Assembly: GCF_000166295.1 (NCBI RefSeq) | Contig: NC_017506.1 | Span: 4,092,001-4,156,000, forward strand | Reading direction: 5' to 3' | Source: Marinobacter adhaerens HP15 | GTDB taxonomy: Bacteria; Pseudomonadota; Gammaproteobacteria; Pseudomonadales; Oleiphilaceae | DNA: 64,000 bases | In this document: piece after piece, positions 24,321 to 32,998 of the stretch | Numbering within the stretch: position 1 is the first letter of the stretch | Layout of the letters: every line of letters starts with the position of its first letter | The notes under the pieces: model-generated | Told to the model about the DNA's origin: nothing | Database searches by the model: none | Seen by the model: the letters and a program-made list of their open reading frames with translations, nothing else | Translations under genes and position numbers: made by a program

Positions 24321-24400
24321 AAAAAAACGGCGTTACTCGCCGCCTGCAATCTGCAGGTACAAGTAGACGCCGTCGTCTGAATAAATCTGTCGCTGTGAAC
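24321..24400 (-). promoter_or_regulatory. FNT leader with terminator and competing hairpin
   Basis: Read on the minus strand: AGACG-ACGG-CGTCT hairpin, then CCTGCA-gat-TGCAGG, then CGGCG-AGTAA-CGCCG followed by seven T (24321-24342). ACGGCGT in the first hairpin is the exact complement of ACGCCGT in the last, so an antiterminator fold is possible. It may be the terminator of tonB, an attenuator of the FNT gene, or both. The terminator ends 50 nt before the FNT start. Confidence 0.65.
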
Positions 24401-24517
24401 AGAACCGACATTGGTTCCGTTAAGTCCGGATCTGCAGAGACTGTGCCAGTTTGGATCGATTCAAAAAAATCAGAATTAAATCAGCTTGGTATGTAATTTC
24501 AGGTGGAAGTGCCTGAG

Positions 24518-24534
24518 TTCGTGCCAGGCACGAA
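24518..24534. promoter_or_regulatory. 17-bp perfect dyad upstream of the FNT gene
   Basis: TTCGTGCC-A-GGCACGAA is a perfect dyad, overlapped by a second pairing GTGCCTG/CAGGCAC (24509-24531), and 10 nt from another hairpin TCACGCAC/GTGCGTGA (24544-24566). In the 336-nt gap after tonB it could be an operator or part of a tonB terminator; no T run follows. Confidence 0.4.
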
Positions 24535-24606
24535 GCCTGTTGTCACGCACTCGATCGGTGCGTGACCTCTGCGGATTGCTGCAAGCTGGCGCAGCGGTAG
24601 CCCGGT

Positions 24607-25347
24607 TCAGCGGAGGCGAAATCGTACGGGCAGTGCGTAACGGAATTTCTTTCCTGATATCTCATCAGGCACGGCCGGAAGAGGCTCTGCCTGCTCCAAC
24701 ATGGCCAGAGCCGACTCGTCCAGAAGCTGATATCCGGAGCTGGTTCTCAGGCTGTGGGCCACCAGGGATCCATCCCTCCGAAACTCGAACACGATCACGG
24801 GGGTGCCTTCCTGGCCGAGCCGTCTTGCCCGGCGGGGATATTCATAATACCCGGCAAGGTGGCGGCTGAGCCTGGACAGGTAATTATCCACCTCTGATCT
24901 GACGCCAGCGTTCTGAAGCGGAACGGTCGCCTGGGATTGCTCCAGAGTCTCCGTTTCCACGGGATCGCCAACCGGCGTCTCTGCTTCTGTAACCTGCTCG
25001 GTGACCTCAGGTTCGGGCGTCGGCTGCGTTACCGGTTCTGGCTCAGGTTCCGGCTCCGGCTCCGGCTCAGGTTCGGGGTCAGGCTCAGGCTCTGGCTCAG
25101 GTTCCGGCTTCGGCTTCGGCTTCGGCTTCGGCTGTGGCTTCGGTTCCGGTGCAGTCACAGGCTCGAGCGTGGGAGCGGGCTCGCCAGCCAGCTTTATGCG
25201 AATGGCAGGCGCGGTGTTGACCGCGGATTCGCCCAGAGTATTGAGCTCCACCGTCTTTTCGGGAGTTGCGAAGACCAGGGCAACAAAGGTGATCACAAAT
25301 GCCAGCAGCAAAAGTCCCCATCGGGAGCGCGGTTGTTGCGGCATCAT
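24607..25347 (-). CDS. tonB: TonB energy transducer with long Pro-Glu/Pro-Lys region
   Basis: The 246-residue protein has one N-terminal membrane helix (about 9-27), a periplasmic rod of Lys-Pro and Glu-Pro repeats (about 67-115), and a C-terminal TonB domain (about 155-246) with [55 protein letters not shown]. It passes proton-motive energy from ExbB/ExbD to outer-membrane receptors, mainly for iron and vitamin B12. The repeat-coding DNA (about 25020-25140) is a string of near-identical hexamers and could change length. Its start overlaps the stop of the second exbD gene by one base; it is the last gene of the operon. Confidence 0.93.
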   Translation of the reverse strand: MMPQQPRSRWGLLLLAFVITFVALVFATPEKTVELNTLGESAVNTAPAIRIKLAGEPAPTLEPVTAPEPKPQPKPKPKPKPEPEPEPEPDPEPEPEPEPEPEPEPVTQPTPEPEVTEQVTEAETPVGDPVETETLEQSQATVPLQNAGVRSEVDNYLSRLSRHLAGYYEYPRRARRLGQEGTPVIVFEFRRDGSLVAHSLRTSSGYQLLDESALAMLEQAEPLPAVPDEISGKKFRYALPVRFRLR

Positions 25348-25754
25348 TAGGCTGGCTCCGTCAACAACAGGACATCCTGATACCCGGCCTTTTCCAACAA
25401 GCGGAAGAGTGCCTCCAGTTCCGCCATGCTGATTCCTTCGGAAGCGGCAATTTTCAGGGGTTGCTCTTCGTCAGGCGTTGGCAGTCTGGCAACCAGAGAC
25501 TCCCTGTCGAGCAGCTCGCCATCCACTCTCCACTCGCCTTCTGCGCTGACAATCATGTCCGCATGGGGCGACTGCTGATCTTCAGCCTGCTGCGTGGCGG
25601 GCAATTCCGGAAGTGGGTCGTCGGTCAACTGGCCGGCAACGATGAAAAACATGAGAAGCAGAAATACCAGATTGATCAACGGCAGAAGTGCATCTTCCAC
25701 GCGTTCCATCAAGGTTTTGCCGGAGGTGAAGGGAGGTGGAACCAGATCGCTCAT
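25347..25754 (-). CDS. ExbD-like biopolymer transport protein (second copy)
   Basis: At 135 residues with a single N-terminal helix (about 24-45, [17 protein letters not shown]) and a periplasmic domain ending [21 protein letters not shown], this fits ExbD. In most ExbD proteins an Asp sits in the helix (TPLIDVVF); here the equivalent is Asn (LPLINLVF), so the proton-carrying Asp is missing. The neighbouring ExbD has the normal Asp. Both probably join one complex with ExbB and TonB, this copy serving as a non-protonatable partner. It overlaps the first exbD by four bases. Confidence 0.85.
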   Translation of the reverse strand: MSDLVPPPFTSGKTLMERVEDALLPLINLVFLLLMFFIVAGQLTDDPLPELPATQQAEDQQSPHADMIVSAEGEWRVDGELLDRESLVARLPTPDEEQPLKIAASEGISMAELEALFRLLEKAGYQDVLLLTEPA

Positions 25755-26146
25755 GGTGTCTGTGGTTTCGCCCGCTTCCAGTGGGTGTCTATATTCTGCG
25801 CAGTCAAGCCGCTGAGGACCCTGGTGAAGGCTCCCAGAGGCGTATCACCCGTCGTCGCGAGGTTTACTTCGGTGATACCGGCGTCTCCAAGCTTGCTCAC
25901 AAGCTGATCGGGGGCCATGGATTGCCCCTGCCATTGCACCTTTCCATCGGCAGTCACGGTCAGCTCAGGCAGAGGATCGCCAGTGACCGGGCTGCGGCTC
26001 GATGTGTTATTTGCAAGTTCCAGGTAGTCGACTGGCAACAGACGGGTGGTCAGCATAAAGAACACCAGGAGGATGAAGACGACGTCGATCAGGGGCGTGA
26101 TCCGTATCGGGATCGGGCGACTAGGCCTTGGTTCAACCAGTTGCAT
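25751..26146 (-). CDS. exbD: ExbD biopolymer transport protein (first copy)
   Basis: The product is 131 residues from ATG 26146 (MQLVEPRPSRPIPIRITPLIDVVFILLVFFML). The helix carries the essential Asp in PLIDVVF, as in E. coli Asp25. The periplasmic part ends in the usual small alpha/beta domain. The ATG lies inside the end of exbB (overlap 14 nt), so translation is coupled; the longer open frame upstream overlaps exbB too far to be used. With ExbB it forms the proton-driven motor that powers TonB. Confidence 0.92.
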   Translation of the reverse strand: MQLVEPRPSRPIPIRITPLIDVVFILLVFFMLTTRLLPVDYLELANNTSSRSPVTGDPLPELTVTADGKVQWQGQSMAPDQLVSKLGDAGITEVNLATTGDTPLGAFTRVLSGLTAQNIDTHWKRAKPQTP

Positions 26147-26921
26147 GGGCGAATCGCTGACCCCGGGCAGTTGTATAGCGGTCGGGCTCGTCCCCGGCTG
26201 CCTCGCTGTGAAGCTGCTGTTCAGGAACCTGGTAGTCTGCTTCATCAGCGTCCAGGGTCTGTTCCGGCACAATATGCAGAATCGAAACCAGGGTACTGTT
26301 GATGGTCTTGTGGATGCGTCGCAGCCGGAACTCGATCCATGCAGCCAGTGCAGCAAACGGTATGGCCACGACCAGGCCCGCGGCGGTGGTGGTCAGGGCC
26401 TCGTAAATACCGCCACTGAGCTGGGTGGCATTGGCACGGCCTTCGGTAGCCGCCATGGCGCTGAAGGCCTCCATCATGCCCAGCACGGTTCCCAGCAGGC
26501 CGAGAAGAGGAGCCAGCGCGGCAATGACTTCGATGATCTTCAGGGGCGCTTCGAACGGCTCCAATGAATGCTGCGCATCCCGGGCGGCCGTTTCCCGGAT
26601 CTTGCGGTCGTCCTCGCCGTTGTGTATCGCCTCAATCGTATCGGCGACAAGGCGCTGAAGCGGATTTAACCGGCCTAATCGGCCTGCCTGATATCGTATT
26701 TCGGAAGGCCGCACCGAAGCCGGATTGCTCTGCCAGTCCATTACGGTTTTTTTAAGACGGCCCGACATTCGCGGCGCATAGAGGGCGCCAAGAAGCATCA
26801 GATAGACAAAAGTGACGAGCCCGATGACGGCAAGTGCCACGAGCACAACCATTACAGGCCCTCCCATATCAACAAGTTGGGTGAGCGGGCCAGTGTTCAG
26901 GGGCAGGGTGAGGTCCGTCAT
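26133..26921 (-). CDS. exbB: ExbB/MotA-TolQ-like proton channel
   Basis: The 262-residue protein has three membrane segments (about 22-45, 130-155, 175-200) and the MotA_ExbB block LEPFEAPLKIIEVIAALAPLLGLLGTVLGMMEAFSAMA plus GGIYEALTTTAAGLVVAIPFAALAAWIEFRL. It forms the pentameric stator with ExbD. It is the first gene of the exbB-exbD-exbD-tonB unit. A Fur-box-like sequence lies about 35-53 nt upstream of the start, so the operon is probably repressed when iron is plentiful. Confidence 0.93.
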   Translation of the reverse strand: MTDLTLPLNTGPLTQLVDMGGPVMVVLVALAVIGLVTFVYLMLLGALYAPRMSGRLKKTVMDWQSNPASVRPSEIRYQAGRLGRLNPLQRLVADTIEAIHNGEDDRKIRETAARDAQHSLEPFEAPLKIIEVIAALAPLLGLLGTVLGMMEAFSAMAATEGRANATQLSGGIYEALTTTAAGLVVAIPFAALAAWIEFRLRRIHKTINSTLVSILHIVPEQTLDADEADYQVPEQQLHSEAAGDEPDRYTTARGQRFAHATG

Positions 26922-26955
26922 TGGAAAAGGTGCTCGTTGTGCAAAATTGGATCTA

Positions 26956-26974
26956 AATAATAACGATTACTATT
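26956..26974. promoter_or_regulatory. Probable Fur box for the exb-tonB operon
   Basis: AATAATAACGATTACTATT agrees with the 19-bp Fur consensus GATAATGATAATCATTATC at 12 positions and keeps the dyad TAATA/TATTA. It lies 35 nt upstream of exbB, where it would cover the promoter. The 177-nt gap also serves the divergent diguanylate cyclase gene. Confidence 0.6.
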
Positions 26975-27098
26975 AAATGTGCAAGTGCGTAACCTGACAT
27001 TGAATGCCTCTCTGGTAGACTTGGACCACGGGTCACCAGAACAGAAAGCCTGAGATTGGAGGTAAGGTCATTACGGGTCGTCGAAACCGTCCGGGAGC

Positions 27099-29456
27099 GT
27101 GGATGCTGTGCTGATCAAACAATGGTTCGGCAGTCTGGTGAATCGGGCCGTTGCCCTCGTGGTGGTGGCGATCATCCTTTCGGCATTGCTGGTAACCGTG
27201 GCCGGGTCTCTGCTGAGCCGGTCGGAGCTGGAACAGCAGGCCCGTGACCAGGTGGAAACGATTGCCACCCTGATTGCGGGAGAGCTGGACGACAAGCTGG
27301 CCCTGAGGCTCGGTGCACTCAACCATGTGGCCCAGAACCTCACCATGTCTCGCGATGTGCTTAATGCGCGGGCTCAGATTCTGATCCGGCGGCAAACGGC
27401 CCTGGAGCATCTTTTTGATGCTGTGTACCTGATGGATGAGGACGGCCTGGTGGTCGCCGAGCATCCGGAGGATTACCGGCAGTCGGGACTGGATGTCAGC
27501 AATCGGGAATATTTCCGCCGCGTCGCGTCCACTCTCACGCCGGTGATCAGCGAGCCCTATCTGTCCAACTATCAAGAAAAGCCGGCCATCATGGTCGCTG
27601 CGCCGATCTTCGACCACCGCCAACGGTTCATCGGCGTCATTGGCGGTGCCATCGCCCTGGATGGCAACAACTTCCTTGATCAGTTTATCAATATCCGGAT
27701 TGGCACCACCGGCTATCTGGGTGTTGCCACCCGAAGTGGGTTCGTGGTGGTCAATCAGCGGGATGAAAGGGCCATGTCACCGGTTCGTGTTGCCAATCCG
27801 GTGCTCCGGGATGCCATGGAGGGCTTCGAGGGCACCGTGGACACCCGCAACAGCAGTGGTGAAAAGACCATCATGTCGGTGCAGCAGCTGACCCAGGTTC
27901 CCTGGTTTGTGTCGGCGTCCTGGCCGGCTCGTGAAGCCCTGGCCCCGATGACCCGGACGTTGGATGCGTTCGTGTGGATTCTGCTGGCGGTGATCCTGTT
28001 GATCGCGCCTCTTGCGCTCTGGCGTTTCCGGCGATTGATGGCGCCGCTAAAAACCCTGGGCGAGCAGATTCGCGAGCGCCATCTGGGTATGCGCTCGGAC
28101 CCGGTGGACGTCGCCGGAGGCAAGGAGATCCGCCAGGTTGCAGAGATTTTTAACACCGTAACCGATGAACGGGACGAGGTTCTGGTATCTCTCGCTGAAA
28201 GAGAGGCGTTTTTCCGTTCCCTAACCCAAAGTGCGCCCATCGGCATCGTGCAGACCGACGTTCTGGGCCGAATTGAGTTTGCCAACCCGGCTTTTGAGGC
28301 CATCGTTGGCCATCCGGCGGAGCAACTCACCTACAGTTATCTGGCCAATCGTGTGCATGAGAGCGATCGACCGGAGGCGATTGCCGGCTGGAAGACGGCG
28401 ATCAGGAACCAGAGCGTTTTCCGGGGACGGTTGAGGCTGACATCGCCCGCACCGGACCGGGTGATCTGGGGTGATGTGATGACGGCTGCAATACAGACGC
28501 CTGAAAAGGCGCTCGGCACCATCACTGTCGTTCGCGATATCTCCCACGAGCTGGAGGTGGAAGAGGCCCTCAGGGCAGAGCAGCAGCGCGCAGAGACGAT
28601 ACTTGGGGTGCTCCAGGAAGGGGTTCTGATGGTAGACGTCGAGGGTGTTATCCGTTTTGCCAACGATGCCGCATGTCGTCTTCTGGGAACGGAGGGTGAA
28701 TGCGTGCTCAGGAACTTCTTCCAGCTGGTCACCATTGAAACGGAAGAACGCGAAATGACGGCGGAGCAGTTCCTGACCGGTGATGACCTGGACAGCCTCT
28801 ATGTGACGCTCCGCAATTCCCTGGGTGTTCCCTTCCCCATAGATCTGACCATGCTGCACATTCGTCAGGGCCGTGAGGATGAACGCCTGGTGTTTGTGCT
28901 GCGGGACGACAGCGACCGGCGCCGGCAGGAGGAGCGGCTGTCCTGGGAGGCGACCCACGACAGCCTCACCCAGTTGCTGAACCGGCGCGCGTTCAACGCT
29001 TCGCTGGTTCGCAGCCTGGGTGAGGCCGGTCGACAGGACGCCCGTTCGGTACTGATGCTGATTGATCTCGACTATTTCAAACCGGTGAACGATGAAGGCG
29101 GCCACCTGCTTGGTGACGATCTGCTCAAACGGCTGGCGGATCTGTTCAAGGACGCCGTTCGCCAGTCCGACACCGTGGCCAGACTGGGCGGAGATGAGTT
29201 CGGCATCATTTTGCCTGCCTGCGGCATGACCCGGGCCGAGGCGCTGGCGGAACGGATCCGCGCCGACGTGGAGGCGCTTCGCATTGAGCATGACGGCCGC
29301 TCATTCGGCGTAACCACCAGCATCGGCCTGACGGAACTGACGGCGGAAGACAGCGGCCCCAGAGAGGTTATGGCCCGGGCGGATGAGGGTAGCTACATCG
29401 CCAAATCCCGGGGGCGTAACAGGGTTGTGGTGGTGCCTTCACCACCAGCCGGCTGA
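27099..29456 (+). CDS. Sensor diguanylate cyclase (dCache-PAS-PAS-GGDEF)
   Basis: A 785-residue membrane sensor. Helix about 15-38, a periplasmic double Cache domain (about 40-285, with YLMDEDGLVVAEHPEDYRQSGLDVSNREYFRRV and KPAIMVAAPIFD), second helix about 287-308, a HAMP-like stretch, two PAS domains (about 360-480 and 485-605) and a C-terminal GGDEF domain. The active motif is GGDEF (about 696) preceded by an RQSD inhibitory site, so it should be active and feedback-controlled. It would bind a small organic ligand outside and adjust c-di-GMP inside. The start may be GTG 27099 or GTG 27108. The end overlaps the convergent TauE gene by 18 nt. Confidence 0.9.
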   Translation: MDAVLIKQWFGSLVNRAVALVVVAIILSALLVTVAGSLLSRSELEQQARDQVETIATLIAGELDDKLALRLGALNHVAQNLTMSRDVLNARAQILIRRQTALEHLFDAVYLMDEDGLVVAEHPEDYRQSGLDVSNREYFRRVASTLTPVISEPYLSNYQEKPAIMVAAPIFDHRQRFIGVIGGAIALDGNNFLDQFINIRIGTTGYLGVATRSGFVVVNQRDERAMSPVRVANPVLRDAMEGFEGTVDTRNSSGEKTIMSVQQLTQVPWFVSASWPAREALAPMTRTLDAFVWILLAVILLIAPLALWRFRRLMAPLKTLGEQIRERHLGMRSDPVDVAGGKEIRQVAEIFNTVTDERDEVLVSLAEREAFFRSLTQSAPIGIVQTDVLGRIEFANPAFEAIVGHPAEQLTYSYLANRVHESDRPEAIAGWKTAIRNQSVFRGRLRLTSPAPDRVIWGDVMTAAIQTPEKALGTITVVRDISHELEVEEALRAEQQRAETILGVLQEGVLMVDVEGVIRFANDAACRLLGTEGECVLRNFFQLVTIETEEREMTAEQFLTGDDLDSLYVTLRNSLGVPFPIDLTMLHIRQGREDERLVFVLRDDSDRRRQEERLSWEATHDSLTQLLNRRAFNASLVRSLGEAGRQDARSVLMLIDLDYFKPVNDEGGHLLGDDLLKRLADLFKDAVRQSDTVARLGGDEFGIILPACGMTRAEALAERIRADVEALRIEHDGRSFGVTTSIGLTELTAEDSGPREVMARADEGSYIAKSRGRNRVVVVPSPPAG

Positions 29457-30209
29457 GAGGTTGGCCTGCCAGAGCAGGCGAATCGCCAGCGCTGTCAGCA
29501 CGATATTGAAGATCAACGTGAACTTGCTGTTGCTCAGGGAACGAAGCACATGCAGCCCAAGCCAGGTACCGGCAAAGCCGCAGGCAATCATGGCGAGAAT
29601 GAAGGGCAGCCACTCGAAGAACATGAAGCCCGCCGCCCCGAACACCAGCGCCTTGGGCGCATGCTGCAGTGTCATGGCAGTGGCAAACGTGGCCACGGTT
29701 CTGAACCGGTCGGTATGAATCTGCTTGATGAACGCTGCAACGAGTGGCCCGGTGGCGCCCACGAACAGACTGACGAAACTGGTCAGCGCCGACGCCAGGA
29801 ATACCCCAGGGGCACCAAATGCACCCTTGGGTAGCGCCGGCCCCCAGCAGAGATAGAGCACGAACAGGGCGATGGTCAACTGCCAGATGTGGGCGGGAAG
29901 ATTTACCAGTAGCCAGGCGCCCAGCGCAGCCCCTACGATCACGCCGGGCAGAAACGCGGCAATCACCCGCCAGTCTATGTTCCGCCACGTCAAAGCCGCC
30001 CGGCCAACGTTCGAGCCCAACTGAATCATGCCGTGCACCGGGATTATGGCCGCCGGTGGCATCCAGCTGGCCATCAGTACCAGCAGTAAAACCCCGCCAC
30101 CGGCGCCGAGGCTGGCGGTGATCATCGAGGTGATGGTTGAGCTGGCAAGCAGGAAAACGGCGACAGGAAGGCTCAGGCTTTCAGGTATCAGTTGGTTGAG
30201 TACTTCCAT
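29439..30209 (-). CDS. TauE/SafE family anion exporter
   Basis: A 256-residue protein of seven or eight membrane helices with the duplicated TauE fold (SMITASLGAGGGVLLLVLMASWMPPAAIIPVHGMIQLGSNVGRA in the first half, SFVSLFVGATGPLVAAFIKQ in the second). Family members export sulfite, sulfonates or other organic anions. The gene starts inside the end of the lytic transglycosylase gene (22-nt overlap), so the two are co-transcribed, though a functional tie is not evident. Its 3' end overlaps the opposing diguanylate cyclase gene. Confidence 0.85.
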   Translation of the reverse strand: MEVLNQLIPESLSLPVAVFLLASSTITSMITASLGAGGGVLLLVLMASWMPPAAIIPVHGMIQLGSNVGRAALTWRNIDWRVIAAFLPGVIVGAALGAWLLVNLPAHIWQLTIALFVLYLCWGPALPKGAFGAPGVFLASALTSFVSLFVGATGPLVAAFIKQIHTDRFRTVATFATAMTLQHAPKALVFGAAGFMFFEWLPFILAMIACGFAGTWLGLHVLRSLSNSKFTLIFNIVLTALAIRLLWQANLSAGWW

Positions 30210-31327
30210 TCACAGAATTCCGTTGATTTCAGTTTGGCCGTGCGACAGAGGGCCTCGGTTGCCAGCTGAACGTCGGCCACATAGTAGAGCGAGGCGAGCC
30301 CCAGGCGGTCTCGCCCCAGGTTGTGAAAAATCAGGCCGAAGGCAATATCACCGGCGGTGAAGCGTTCATGGTTGGCGGCAAAATACTCTGCTGGCTGCGC
30401 CAGTACCGGATCGTCCAGCAGCGCCTGCACCCGTCCGGCGCCGCCATGATACGCCTGAACAAGGAGTAGGGTGAATAATCGCTCCCTTTTGGCTTCCGGC
30501 AGATGGCCGAAGCGTTGCTGGAAAACCGGTGCCAGATTGCGGGCGTTCTGGTTCATCAGCCGCAGGGCACAGTCAATCTGCGCCAGTCGGTGCCAGAAAT
30601 TGTCCGGGGCAATCTCGCAGTCCGACAGGGCGGCTGGCGACAGCTGAAGGATTCCCCTGGCGTTGGCACGGGAGTGGGCTCTCGCCTGGGCTCCGCTTTC
30701 GATCAGGATCTGGCCGGCCAGGTATCGGGGCAAGGCTTGCGGCAGGGTCAGCCTATTCTGGTTGCTGCGGTGATTGAAGACATACATGAGCGCGTCATGC
30801 AGGCTTTCAGGCGCACCACTGGTGGCAAAGATGAGGTCGTCCCAGGCGCCCCAGATCCGGTCCGCAGGCAGGGTGCCAAGATAGCGGGCAACGGCTTCAT
30901 CCACGTTCACATGAGGTTGATCGCAGGAAAGGGCAAACGGATAGCCGGTCTGGCCCGTCTCGCCAGGCACCCAGTCTTCCACCTTGTTATTCTCATACAG
31001 TGATTGCCGCGTGGCATTCAGCAGGCGCTGGGTTGCCTCACGGTCATCACCGTCACTGATCCAGGCCAGAAACCGGCCGCGCATGTCATAGAGAACATGT
31101 CGATCAGCACTGGAGCAATAGCCGGATTCTTTGAGCACCCAGCGCCTGATGGTGAGAATGTTCTCGAACACCCCCTGACTGACCCAGTAGGGTGACGTCC
31201 GGACAACACGGGTCCACTCGCTGCTCTCGCCGGAGTCCGGCGGGGCCTCCTGAGCGCTCGTAGCGACCGATGCCGTCAGGATGAAAATCACGGCAAGCTG
31301 GCGTAAGCTCTTGAGAAATCTGATCAT
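30188..31327 (-). CDS. Exported lytic transglycosylase-like protein
   Basis: The 379-residue protein has a signal peptide (about 1-25, ending ATSAQEA) and a C-terminal SLT-like domain. The core motif is AGQILIESGAQARAHSRANARGILQLSPAAL, with Glu210 as probable catalytic acid and the Ala-x-Gly-Ile-Leu-Gln-Leu block of goose-type lysozyme-like enzymes; AYHGGAGRVQALL is the later substrate-site motif. It should cleave peptidoglycan in the periplasm. The N-terminal 150 residues are not recognised. ATG 31327 is taken because the signal peptide starts there. It is divergent from the amidase gene and leads the TauE gene. Confidence 0.82.
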   Translation of the reverse strand: MIRFLKSLRQLAVIFILTASVATSAQEAPPDSGESSEWTRVVRTSPYWVSQGVFENILTIRRWVLKESGYCSSADRHVLYDMRGRFLAWISDGDDREATQRLLNATRQSLYENNKVEDWVPGETGQTGYPFALSCDQPHVNVDEAVARYLGTLPADRIWGAWDDLIFATSGAPESLHDALMYVFNHRSNQNRLTLPQALPRYLAGQILIESGAQARAHSRANARGILQLSPAALSDCEIAPDNFWHRLAQIDCALRLMNQNARNLAPVFQQRFGHLPEAKRERLFTLLLVQAYHGGAGRVQALLDDPVLAQPAEYFAANHERFTAGDIAFGLIFHNLGRDRLGLASLYYVADVQLATEALCRTAKLKSTEFCEWKYSTN

Positions 31328-31367
31328 AGACGTTATACCCGTGACCTTCCTCGAACCAGAATAACAA

Positions 31368-32867
31368 ATGGAACCTGCCATGAAGCAATCCGAGTACCTC
31401 CGTTACGATGCAACCGCTCTCGCTGATCTTATCCGCCGCGGCGAAGTCACTTCCGGTGAAGTATGCGAGGCCGCGGTGGAGCGGGCAACCCGCGTAAACG
31501 GCAAGCTCAATGCGATCTGTTATCCCCAGTTCTCCGAAGCGCCAGCCCAGCCCTTTCCCGAGCAGGGTGTTTTTGCGGGCGTCCCCTTGCTGCTCAAGGA
31601 CCTTGCCCAGGAACAGGCAGACCATCCGTGTACCTACGGAAGCCGCGGTATGACCAAGAATATAGCCCCTCGGGACTCGGAGTTTGTTCGCCGGGCCCGG
31701 AATGGCGGCCTGGTATTCCTGGGGCGCACCGCCACGCCCGAGTTTGGTCTGAAAGCGGTCACCGAGTCCGAGCTCTGGGGACCTACCCGTAACCCCTGGA
31801 ACACCCAGCTCACCCCCGGCGGCTCCAGTGGTGGCTCTGGCGCGGCGGCGGCAGCGGGCATCGTGCCAATGGCGGGCGCCAACGATGGTGGCGGCTCTAT
31901 CCGTATTCCTGCCGCCTACAACGGGTTGTTCGGACTGAAACCCTCCCGTGGACGGATTTCTTCGGGGCCATTCATGGGCGAAGCCTGGACAGGCGCCTCG
32001 ACCGATCATGTGGTCAGCCGAACGGTCAGAGACAGTGCCGCGATGTTGGATGTGCTCAGTGGCCCGGCACCGGGCGATCCCTTTGTGATTCCACAGCCGC
32101 CGGCGCCTTACGCTGAACTGGTACAGCGGTCCCCCGGCAGTCTGAAAATCGGTGTCTTTACCTCGTCGCCCTATAACACGGAGGTGGCCCCCGAGTGCGT
32201 TGCTGCCGTCGAGGAAACCGCCCGGGTTCTCGAGAGTCTCGGTCACAGGGTTGAATACGCGGCGCCGGAGTTCGATGGCATGGCCCTGGCCCGATGTTAT
32301 CTGGGACTTTACTTTGGCGAAGTGTCTGCCCTGATGGCGAAGGCGAAAGAGCAGTTCGGTGCCGCCGACAGTGATTTCGAGCTGGATACCCGGTTAATTG
32401 GCATGCTGGGCAACACCATGCCGCTCTCCGATTACGTTCGCCGCCGCCAGCAGTGGAACGAGTTTGCCCGGGCCCTTGGCGTGTTCTTCGGCCGTTATGA
32501 TCTTTACCTGAGCCCCACTACCGGGCAGTTGCCTGCGGCCATCGGCGAGCTGGAAACACCAGCCCATCTCAAGTTCGCCGCCCGCCTGATGCTGAAACTC
32601 AATGCCGGTAAACTGGTGCATCGAACCGGTCAGGTGGACCAGATGGCGCTGGAAAGCCTGGCGCGAACGCCCTTCACCCAACTGGCCAATCTCACCGGAA
32701 CGCCGGCCATGTCCGTGCCCATGCACTGGACCGCCGAAGGTTTGCCGGTGGGTGTGCAATTGGGCGGTCCCCACGGCGCCGAGGCGACCCTGCTGCAGCT
32801 GGCGGGGCAGTTGGAAGAGGCGAACCCCTGGTTCGGCAACTACGAAAGGCTTGAGGATGCGTTCTGA
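31368..32867 (+). CDS. Amidase signature family enzyme
   Basis: A 499-residue amidase with the Ser-cisSer-Lys triad: Lys77 (GVPLLLKDLA), Ser153/154 in the Gly-Ser-rich loop (LTPGGSSGGSGAAAAAG) and Ser177 in NDGGGSIRIPAA. The length matches 6-aminohexanoate-cyclic-dimer hydrolase-like and AtzF/GatA-like enzymes that hydrolyse amides to acid and ammonia. GatB and GatC genes are absent, so it is not the tRNA amidotransferase. It is probably cytoplasmic and catabolic, substrate unknown. ATG 31380 (with GGA seven bases ahead) is an equally good start. It is divergent from the transglycosylase gene across a 40-nt gap. Confidence 0.9.
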   Translation: MEPAMKQSEYLRYDATALADLIRRGEVTSGEVCEAAVERATRVNGKLNAICYPQFSEAPAQPFPEQGVFAGVPLLLKDLAQEQADHPCTYGSRGMTKNIAPRDSEFVRRARNGGLVFLGRTATPEFGLKAVTESELWGPTRNPWNTQLTPGGSSGGSGAAAAAGIVPMAGANDGGGSIRIPAAYNGLFGLKPSRGRISSGPFMGEAWTGASTDHVVSRTVRDSAAMLDVLSGPAPGDPFVIPQPPAPYAELVQRSPGSLKIGVFTSSPYNTEVAPECVAAVEETARVLESLGHRVEYAAPEFDGMALARCYLGLYFGEVSALMAKAKEQFGAADSDFELDTRLIGMLGNTMPLSDYVRRRQQWNEFARALGVFFGRYDLYLSPTTGQLPAAIGELETPAHLKFAARLMLKLNAGKLVHRTGQVDQMALESLARTPFTQLANLTGTPAMSVPMHWTAEGLPVGVQLGGPHGAEATLLQLAGQLEEANPWFGNYERLEDAF

Positions 32868-32941
32868 TTAATGCGGGGGTTGTGATCCGGCAGGTTAAAC
32901 TCCACGTTTATCTTTGTAGCCGGAACAGGCTATGCTGTTAG

Positions 32942-32964
32942 TCAGGAAGACCCCTTCTTCCTGA
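32942..32964. repeat. Inverted repeat before the acidic unknown gene
   Basis: TCAGGAAG (32942-32949) pairs with CTTCCTGA (32957-32964) across seven bases. It lies 35 nt upstream of the next start, in its leader or as an operator; no T run follows, so it is not a clear terminator. Confidence 0.45.
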
Positions 32965-32998
32965 TAGATCCTGATGGCATCGAGGAGGCGAGCGTATT

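Noticed and set aside
24451..24464. TTGGATCGATTCAA as an FNR box for the channel gene
   Set aside because: It misses two of the ten fixed bases and lies 180 nt from the start; too weak to list.
24500..24535. Second sigma-54 promoter (TGGCACGAACTCAGGC on minus)
   Set aside because: The GG and GC elements are one base too far apart and the -12 TTGC part is absent.
25020..25140. Tandem hexamer-like repeats as a satellite
   Set aside because: They encode the Glu-Pro/Lys-Pro rod of TonB, which explains the repetition.
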